DNA of 64,000 nucleotides from Heterodera schachtii (lineage: Eukaryota > Nematoda > Chromadorea > Rhabditida > Heteroderidae): positions 496,001 through 560,000 of the forward strand of contig SIJG01000035.1 of assembly GCA_023374025.1 (NCBI GenBank), in the 5' to 3' direction. The notes under the pieces are model-generated. The model saw only the letters and a program-made list of their open reading frames with translations. It searched no databases and was not told the DNA's origin. Within the stretch, counting starts at the first letter, position 1. Each line of letters opens with the position of its first letter. The translations under genes were made by a program, and so were the position numbers. Below, one piece after another: positions 56,412 to 64,000 of the stretch.

Positions 56412-57761
56412 CTAACGAATCGGTTTGGTGCCAAATTTCCTCGTCCATCGTCTCAAATTGGCATTTGAAATGCCCAATTTTTCAGCAATTTTCCTTCCAC
56501 TTATCATTGGGTTTCTTTCTGTCATTTCTTCACTTCTTTTTACAAATTCCAATTTTTCAGCATCCGAGTAAATTTTGGCCTTTTCTTAAAATAAAAGCAA
56601 TTTTTAATTTAAAAATAATTTAATTAATTAAAATATTTACGAGTGATTAAACCGAGTTTTCTCCTCCATTTATAAATTGTGCTAAATCCAACTCCAATTT
56701 TCTTCGCAATTTTTTGATCAATTTTCTTTGTCTTTTTCAAATTGAATTTTTTTAAAAATTCTTTTTTCACTCTTTGAAATTGTTCAATTTTTTCAAGCTT
56801 TTGCTGATTTGAAAATCCATTTAATAAACCTTAAAATAAGACAATGATTAAAATTCGATTATGCATTGATCTCTTACCAAGTTCCTTCTTCAAATAGTAA
56901 ATTTTATCACGACTAATTCCCAAATCATTGGCAATTTCTTGTTCAATTTTAGTCCTTTTCTTCTCGTCGCATTTAAACTCCCAAATTTTTTCTTTTTTCA
57001 TTTCATCAAATTTTCTGATCAGTTCCATTTTTGTTTCTTTACTTTCCTCCATTCTCTTCTCTCTTTTCTGTTCTAATTTTCGCTTCAATTTATAAATTTC
57101 TGTACGATTTGTGCCCAATTTTTTTGCAATTTCACTTTCAAATTGAACATTTGTCAAATTTTTATAAACATTTTCTTTTCGTAATTCCTTCTTCTTAAAT
57201 ATATTTAAATGATCAATTTCCATTTCGTTTCTTGTTTTTTCCTCCTAAATAAATATTTAAAATTTTATAAATAATTAAAAATCGTACGTTCGAATTTTAT
57301 TTAAAAATTATTTTTCTGTTAGTTTTACCATTCATTACCATATTTTTATATTCCTCATCATCTTCAGAATTGCTCTGATCAGCAGACGATATATTCTGAT
57401 CAGCTTGCTCATCAAACTCATTTTCAAATGATTCTTCGCTCATTTGGACCAATTCAATTTTTGGCTCTTTGATTTTTGTCATTAAATTAACATTTTTTTC
57501 CTCCAAATGTTCTTTTTTAATTTTTTGCGATAATTTTGGCGTTGTGTTTTCCATTTCGTTTTCACTGCCCTTTTCGGACTTTATCATTTTATTGGCATTT
57601 TGAAATGTTTCTTCACTAATTCCTCCGAATTTTTCTTTTTTGGTGTTTTTTGATGTCGATGGTTTTAGATTTTTCCACAAGTCTTCAAAAAAATCCTCAT
57701 CAATTCCATCAATGTCGTTAATGATAAAGAAAATGACAAAAAGGCAAAGAAATTTTTTCAT
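56412..57761 (-). CDS. Secreted four-module HTH-like protein (intact, longest member)
   Basis: Exons 57339-57761, 56878-57244, 56641-56829 and 56412-56584 join in phase to 383 residues. The signal peptide is MKKFLCLFVIFFIINDIDG, followed by EDFFEDLWKNL (compare FDEIFG-x-x-W in the three-module copies) and a Glu/Ser/Asn-rich acidic region up to about residue 140. Four modules follow: KKLGTNRTEIYKLKRKL, DLGISRDKIYYLKKEL, KKIGVGFSTIYKWRRKLG and KLGISNANLRRWTRKFG. The C-terminus is TKPIR. All junctions are GT-AG and no lesion is seen. Lysine/arginine clusters between modules could act as nuclear localisation signals. It may be the ancestral layout or a third subfamily. Function unknown; exported DNA-binding effector is the leading hypothesis. 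Confidence 0.85.
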
Positions 57762-58838
57762 CGTTTAAAATTCAAAAAAAATAATTATGAATTTCGTAAA
57801 GTAAAATTTTTATAAATGTAAAAATATTTATTTACACCCAATAATAATAATAATAATCAATGAAAATTTGCAAATATTCGTCAGTAGAAAAATATTGGAT
57901 GTTTTTGTAAAAAAAAATTTTAGATTCGACGAAATTAAAACATGTTCAAACACATTTGCCACCCGACAGATGTCATTGCAATATTCAAATATGGGCATAT
58001 TTAGTCATGATAAGTCAAGTTTTCGTTTTCGGCATTCAAAAACTTTTTGGCATATTCGAGTGTGTGCTTTTCAACCCTTTTCAACCGACTGATTGGTCAA
58101 TTTGAATAATTTTATGGCCAAGGCAAACGTGAAGAATTTGTCAACGAATGGCATGGTAATTATTTGTGGGGATGATTTACTTTTTTTTTTAGCTAAATTA
58201 ACAGATTGAAAACATTGCAATTCTTATGATTATTATTTAAAAAAAATAATACTTAATTTGAAATCCATGAATTTAAGTACGGATAAATCCCGACCCGATG
58301 TGGATAATTGATAATCTCATCTGTTGCATGAAAAAAGTTTTAAATGAGTTTTAATGATTTTTTTTTGGTTTAGAAATTTATGTTTTATTTTTCGACTTTT
58401 TTTTTTTTATAAAAATTAACTCATAGACGAAGGTTAATTTCGATTTAAAAAATTATTTAATTTTTATTACATTTTGATCTTTTTGATCGAGTAAAAAAGT
58501 AGTTTAATCATAATTGCATGCAATTTGGAAGAAAAAAAAAATTGCTTTATCATATAATTCTTAATGGACTTTTAGTTATACCTATTTAGATTTGACAAAT
58601 TAATGAAAAATATTGTCATGAACATTTCTTGTTCCCGCTTTTTTATTGCATGTTTTTGATCAATGCAAGTGAATGATAAATTTATTTAAAAATATGATTT
58701 CTTTTAATGTCTTTTAAATTATTATAAACTTGATTCATTTTTTAACAAAATTGCTTGAGTTGTATTAAATACGATTATTAACATTTATTTCATAAATATT
58801 GTTTTTTTTATCATTCATTTTTGCTTCTTTCTTCAACT
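57762..58838. other. Intergenic AT-rich region
   Basis: Apart from a small family remnant at 58108-58156 nothing is recognised. The left end should hold the promoter of the gene at 56412-57761. Confidence 0.5.
58108..58156 (+). pseudogene. Fragment of module 2 of the secreted HTH family
   Basis: The plus strand reads FYGQGKREEFVNEWHG, matching LYGQGKQKEFVKELG of intact copies. Nothing on either side matches. Confidence 0.5.
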
Positions 58839-59112
58839 TCAACGTTTAAAAAGGAACATTAATGGCACTTGGGAAGCCAGTTCACATGAGACAACGAATC
58901 TTAAACAAATTTAGATTAAATTTTTAACAATTTTAAATAAATAAATAAAATTAATAATTTATTTAATTTTACCGAGCAACGCATTCTCGGTCAATTGCTT
59001 TGGTCAACAATGTTGAAGTGACTTCATTCCCATGTTTCATTTGATAATGCCAAAATGACAATGCATTTAATTGGTTGTTGTCATCATAAAACGAATATAA
59101 ATCCATATAATT
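58839..59112 (-). CDS. Two terminal exons of an unrecognised gene
   Basis: Minus-strand exons 58973-59112 (acceptor CTGTAG-type, donor CG|GTAAAA) and 58839-58899 join in phase. The first reads LNALSFWHYQMKHGNEVTS and AIDRECVAR in part; the second ends VPLMFLFKR-stop. Composition is protein-like and the splice phases match, so I think it is real. The incoming phase is 0, the same as the micro-exons of the astacin gene upstream. It could be an alternative 3' end of that gene or the end of a gene I cannot otherwise see. I do not recognise the domain. Confidence 0.4.
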
Positions 59113-59708
59113 CTGTAAATAATTGTGAATATATTTATTTATTTTAAATTTGAGTATATTTTAATTTTTAAGGATTAAAAAGTAATATAATTAATTTTAG
59201 TTTAAAATTAAATAATAAAAAATTATATATTTTTTTATTTAAATAAGCTAAAAACTCATTAAAAGACGACTGTTTTTTAATAATACTTTTGGCCGAAACC
59301 AATTTTAAGTTTTTTTTAAATAAAATTTTAGCCGAAAATAATTTAATAGTTTTTTAATAAAATTTTGACTGAAATAAATTTTATTGTATGAATAAAATAA
59401 GCCAAACTTGGACAATGTTTTATAAATAAATTTTAACACCAAATTTCCTTTAAATAGTTGTAGCATTTGAAAGTCTATTTTAATTCTAGTAATTTAATTA
59501 ACGAATGAAATTTCATCAAAAATCTGCAAATTATGGGTTTAAATGGGGCGGTCGGTGGTTCCAAATTTAATTCCTCCAAATTTTCCGTCATGTAAAGTCA
59601 GTGGTGGGGGTGAATGAATGAGTGATTAGTGAAGCAAATAAATCGCCAAATAATAAATGTTTTACGTCACACAAAAAATAAATTCCATCATATTAATGAA
59701 GTGCTGTT
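59113..59708. other. Non-coding AT-rich spacer
   Basis: No gene or repeat recognised. A slightly GC-richer patch at 59544-59615 has no coding character. Confidence 0.5.
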
Positions 59709-60064
59709 TAATATTGGCCAAATTGTTAATTAATAATTATTTTTCAATTTCCTTTTAATTGGATGACACATTAATTAGTGAATTTGGCCATATTGTTAAT
59801 TAATAATTATTTTTTCAATTTCCTTTTAATTGGATGACACATTAATTAGTGAATTTGGCCATATTGTTAATTAATAATTATTTTTTCAATTTCCTTTTAA
59901 TTGGATGACACATTAATTAGTGAATTTGGCCATATTGTTAATTAATAATTATTTTTTCAATTTCGTTTTAATTGGATGACACATTAATTAGTGAATTTGG
60001 CCATATTGTTAATTAATAATTATTTTTTCAATTTCCTTTTAATTGGATGACACATTAATTAGTG
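59709..60064. repeat. Tandem repeat, five units of 71 bp
   Basis: The unit GAATTTGGCCATATTGTTAA...ACATTAATTAGT starts at about 59709, 59780, 59851, 59922 and 59993. The first unit is diverged (ATTGGCCAAATTG); the others differ by one or two bases, so the array is young. Confidence 0.92.
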
Positions 60065-60287
60065 TTAATCAAATTTTATTTTTATTAATGACCAAATCAT
60101 AATAATAATGCGAGTGAATAAAATTTGGGATAAAAAGCAAAGAAGCATTAAATGGATATTTGGAATTTAATTTAAATTGGCATTTTCTTTTACATTTTGG
60201 CATTCTTTCGGCTACGCCCAATCATTCTTGGCTATGTGCATTACGGAATAATCTGAAAATTTTGGTGATTTTTTTTATTACAACCAT

Positions 60288-63200
60288 TTAATAATTACTA
60301 ATCATTAGTGTTTGGTGAATTGTTCGGTGGGAGTTTTTTGCATTATGCTGTACAAATACTAAAAAATTATGATTAAAAGAATATTTTGCTTATTAATTCT
60401 CTTAAATTTACCATAATTGCATCTCGCACTGTGTCGTTTTTTACAAAACTTTGCTAAAATTTTGAAATTGTTTTATTATAGAAAGTTTGATTGATTTAAA
60501 AAAAATTTTTTTTATATAAAATAATAATTACCAAAATTGCATCTTGAGTTGGGTTCGTTGCATTGGCCGGACTTTGCTGAAACAAAAAATAAAATTAATA
60601 TTATACTTTTATTAAATAAATTATCCTTCATTTATCTGAAATAACATTAATTACAATTTGTCCTCGGGTTGAATTGTTGGCATTTGACAAATTGGTCTTT
60701 AAATTAAAAACTATTACGTAAAATGAGCTTTTGAACAAAATACATTAATCGGCTCTCGGATTGTATTGTTGGGATTTGTCACATTTTGCTTAATAAATTA
60801 AAATGATTTTATTTTATGCAACTTTTAAAAATATGCTTTGTGTATTTTCAAAATTACCATAATTGGTCTTCCAACAGTGTTATTGGCATGCTTTAAAAAA
60901 TATGTATTAATTTAATATATATTTTTCAGCATTTTTATATATTCTTTAATTTCGAAAATTTCATTTAACCAAATAATTACAAGATTTGGCGCGGGAACTG
61001 TGTTGTTGGCATTTTCAAAAGATTGCTTAATGAAGAAAAATAAATAATTTTGGGCTTAAGTTATAAAATAATTGTTTACAATTTGGACTGGCATTAAATT
61101 CTGTGCATTTGTAGGGGCAGCCTTAGGAATTTTTGTATAAGATTTTTTTCATTTCTCTAAAAAAAATACCATAGTCGGCACTCGAACATCATTGGTGGGC
61201 TATAATTAATGAAAATCGAACAAATTAAGCAAATCAATTAACAAAACTAATAAAAAAAAATTAATTCTTAATCATTACCAGGCTTGGAGCTCGAACTGTG
61301 TTGTTGGCATTTGCAAAAGTTTGCTGAATCAATAAAAATAAATAATTTATGTGTCTAAATTATAAAATATTTACAATTTGGCCCGGCGTTAAATTGTTGG
61401 CAATTGTAGGGCCAACCTTAGGAAAATTTGGTATTATTTATTTTTTCAATTTTTCTACAAAAATACCATAGTCGGCATTCGGACAGAATTGGTGGGCTAA
61501 ATTAATGAAAATTCGCAAAAAATTAAGAAAATGGATTATTGAAGCTAATAAACATTTTTAATTACCAGGATTGGAGCTCGAACTGTGTTGTTGGGACTTG
61601 CAAAAGTTTGCTTAATGAATAAAAATATAATTAATTTTATAATTGAAATTTAAAATATTTTACAATTTGGCCCGGCGTTAGATTGTTGGCAATTATAGGG
61701 GCAACCTTAAGTATATTCGGTTAATTAATTTTTTTTTTTTTTAATCTTTTGACAAAAAAATACCATAGTCGGCATTCGGACAGTATTGGTGGGCTAAAAT
61801 TAAACAAAACTCGAACAAATTAAGAAAATTGAATAATCAAAGCTATAAAAACTTTTTAGTCTTTTATTATTACCTGGATTTGAACTCGAATGGGGTTTCT
61901 GGCGTTTGTGGAATTTTGCTTAAATCCATAAATTTAAATAATATTTATGAACTTTAAATTTAAAAATGTATTTATACAATTTGCCCCCGGGTTAAATTGT
62001 TGGAAATTGTCGGGGCAATCTTTTAGAAAAAATGGTCAGTTTTATTTAGAAAAATTCTGTAATTACCATAAATGGTGCTTGAACAGTATTGTTGGGAGAT
62101 GAAGCAATGTTGGGCTGGAAATTAAGAATATTTTTCTAATAAATTTGAATTTTATTTTTCTCTGTAAATTTAATTATTTTAATATTAGTATAAATATTTT
62201 TAATGCTTAATTACCAAAATTGGTCCTCGAATTGCATTATTGGCATTAGATGAATAAGGCTAAAATTTATCAAAAAAATTAATTGCAATTCTAAATATTT
62301 TGTAAATATATTTTATTTATTTTTTAATTAACATAAATAATTTTTGAATTGATTGCAATTACCACAAATGTTCCTCGAAGTGTTGCATTGTTGGGGTTAA
62401 TTAAATTAGGCTTTAAACAAATTTTGAATTTTTTTATCAGTTTCATTATGTACCATAATTTGTCCCCAATTTCCTCTGTTTACGCCAGTTGAAGAAGGCT
62501 AAAATATTGTTAATAATTACTATTTTATACAATGGCAAAATTATTAAAATATTTTAATTAAATTATTAATTGCCATATTAGGCCATCGAATTGTGTTGTT
62601 GCCGTTCATTGAATTGGACTTAATTACAAATTTTTGCAATTTATTATTAAGTTCACCAATATTACTACCATATTTGGTCGCCAAATTGTGTTGTTGGTAA
62701 TTTTAGGAGCGGGCTAAAATTAAAAAAAAAATTAAAATAAATACAAAATCTTTTTTGACAATTTGTTACCAAATTTAAATTTTTTTTTTCGCTATTTACC
62801 ATAATTGTTCCTCGATTTGCGTTGTTGGCATTTGAAAAGGATGGCTTAAATTTGAAAACAACATGAATGGGAATATATTTAGCGGCAAAAAAACTTCTTA
62901 CAGATGGCACTTCAAATTGAGCCAAGCTGCTTACTGTAATTGAAATTTTTGTATTAAATACTTTTAATTTTCAAAAAACCCTCACTTGATTTGTACTCAA
63001 TGTCGAAGCCAGTGTGATTGCGTTGATTAGCATCATCAACACTCAAAATGATCAACACTTCCGCTCCAATATCAGCATAAATAGCGGCTGGAACTCCCGC
63101 ACAACAAAGTCGCGCGCCTAAATAAATATTAAATTATTTTTAATAAATTAAAAATAATTTTAAATTAAAATATTTTACCGGTTGCAACTTTGTCCTGTTT

Positions 63201-64000
63201 TGCTTTCACTTCCACGTAGCTGGAGCATGTTTCTCGATTGCATGGAAAGTCCAAGCGTCTAATTGTGACCATGACACGCCTATCCGCCGCCTCGGGCTTA
63301 ATTGATCATTAGCGTAATTAGCATTTAATACTTAATTATAATTTTTAGGTGATGAAAAACGTGCCAATATTTTCCAGTAACAATTCGTGTTTGGCGTCAG
63401 TGACACTGTGGAAATGTTTCCCGCAAATTCGCCTGCCATCAGTGCACCAGTGCTCAAGCAGTTCGGGTTTGCTAAAAATTAAGACTTAATTAAAAATGGA
63501 TTTTTAAATAATTAATTATTAATAATATTACCATTGCCAGGCATTTCGTCACAATAAGCGCCAGAGTAGCCCTAAATGCGATTTTCAATGAATGATTGAG
63601 TGTTTTTTTTTTTGTAAATTTAGACAGAAAACAATTAATTTTTAATATTTTTCGGTATTATTTTTGAAAATTTTTTAATTGTCTCAAAAGAGAAAAATTG
63701 AAATTTCATCAATTTAATTAGGCACAAAACTGTTAATTACCCATTTTTATGTAAAATTATTTTTTTCCATTAAAATAAATTCACCGCAGGACAAAGGCAC
63801 TGATTGCAATTGTTCGGATTAGTGTAACCGCCATTTTTGCATGCCAAATCACTTGGGCAAACTTCTTTAATTAAATTAATTAATTTGATTTTATATATTT
63901 ATTATTTTTTTTACTCGAACAATAATGCAGGTTAATCATTTTCGCGTCCTTGAAAGAAAGGCCTCCGCGGTAGCCCATTGTGTACTGGTAGGACGGATCG
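60288..64000 (-). CDS. Astacin metalloprotease with EGF, CUB and a micro-exon tail (5' end outside the window)
   Basis: Paralogue of the 49456-53694 gene. Exons on the minus strand: 63915-64000 ([20 protein letters not shown], end of the catalytic domain), 63785-63864 and 63532-63571 ([30 protein letters not shown]), 63365-63471, 63179-63296, 62986-63117 ([42 protein letters not shown]), and 62902-62933 ([10 protein letters not shown]). At least 23 micro-exons follow, from 62800-62844 to 60412-60453. A possible last exon 60288-60347 reads [14 protein letters not shown] and stops. Exon lengths and phases in the EGF and CUB match the paralogue (80, 40, 107 nt). Two donors are GC (after 63365 and after 62574). 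The zinc site lies beyond the window, so activity cannot be judged. The end of the gene is uncertain; it might instead splice to 58973-59112. Confidence 0.88.
60412..62844 (-). repeat. Array of 23 in-frame micro-exons (30-48 nt)
   Basis: In order of transcription: 62800-62844, 62669-62713, 62574-62618, 62454-62498, 62363-62410, 62215-62259, 62067-62114, 61978-62019, 61874-61918, 61764-61793, 61664-61705, 61566-61610, 61467-61496, 61375-61416, 61279-61323, 61170-61199, 61080-61121, 60981-61025, 60858-60890, 60744-60788, 60655-60696, 60532-60576, 60412-60453. Every one is a multiple of three, phase 0, with an acceptor ending AG and a donor GTAA or similar (GC once). The peptides are variants such as [40 protein letters not shown] and [14 protein letters not shown]. 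Most contain N-x-T/S sites. Introns are roughly 45-150 bp. Confidence 0.9.

Noticed and set aside
57762..58200. ATGCCA-type words upstream of the four-module gene, considered as a dorsal-gland promoter motif
   Set aside because: Only scattered single occurrences; without genome-wide counts no enrichment can be claimed.
1..64000. CRISPR arrays, bacterial operons or rRNA
   Set aside because: The regular short repeats found are minisatellites, transposon ends or micro-exons. Nothing prokaryotic apart from the acquired SNZ/SNO genes was seen.

Overview
The window is nuclear DNA of a nematode, very probably a plant-parasitic cyst nematode (Heterodera or Globodera type). It is strongly AT-rich, its genes are split by many short introns, and three splice donors read GC instead of GT. 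It carries nematode gene types: a class-e/b-like chemoreceptor and astacin proteases with EGF and CUB domains. It also carries linked genes for both subunits of the DXP-independent vitamin B6 synthase (SNZ/PdxS and SNO/PdxT). Animals normally lack that pathway, and it is known as a horizontal acquisition in soybean cyst nematode. The species is inferred, not proven.

Layout. 0-2 kb: broken copies of a repeated secreted-protein family. 2.2-7.2 kb (+): a UDP-glycosyltransferase gene. 8.0-9.8 kb (-): a seven-helix chemoreceptor. 11-16.3 kb: a hAT-type element, one intact and several dead family genes, and a Merlin-like element. 16.6-20.7 kb (+): SNZ then SNO. 21-48.6 kb: a repeat-rich block holding intact and dead copies of the secreted family, three rounds of segmental duplication, a chimeric duplicate of part of SNZ, and a set of non-autonomous elements with clean 8-bp target-site duplications. 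49.5-53.7 kb (-): a complete astacin gene. 56.4-57.8 kb (-): a four-module member of the secreted family with no visible lesion. 58.8-64 kb (-): a second astacin, cut by the window edge.

Two things stand out. First, the second astacin ends in at least 23 micro-exons of 30-48 nt. All are multiples of three and in phase 0. They encode variants of an Asn-Asn-Thr-Val-Arg peptide, and three consecutive exons are themselves repeated three times as a block. The neighbouring paralogue has only two small exons there, so the tail grew after duplication. It could give a large set of in-frame isoforms of a secreted protein tail. Second, a multicopy family combines an N-terminal signal peptide, an acidic linker and two to four helix-turn-helix-like modules of the transposase/resolvase type (pattern I-x-x-x-LG-[IT]-x-x-x-x-[IL]-x-x-W-KK). 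A predicted secreted protein made of DNA-binding-like modules suggests a family of parasitism effectors that would act in host nuclei. Six members look intact and about a dozen are broken or fragmentary.

The vitamin B6 pair is flanked by ordinary nematode genes and carries spliceosomal introns, so it is integrated, not contamination. SNZ (PLP synthase) and SNO (glutaminase) lie head-to-tail 444 bp apart. Mobile elements explain much of the remaining sequence. They share internal tRNA-like and GC-rich palindromic segments but carry different simple-sequence termini. Several have matching empty sites elsewhere in the window, which proves insertion. Several single-base indels fall in homopolymers, and any of these could be assembly error instead of true lesions.
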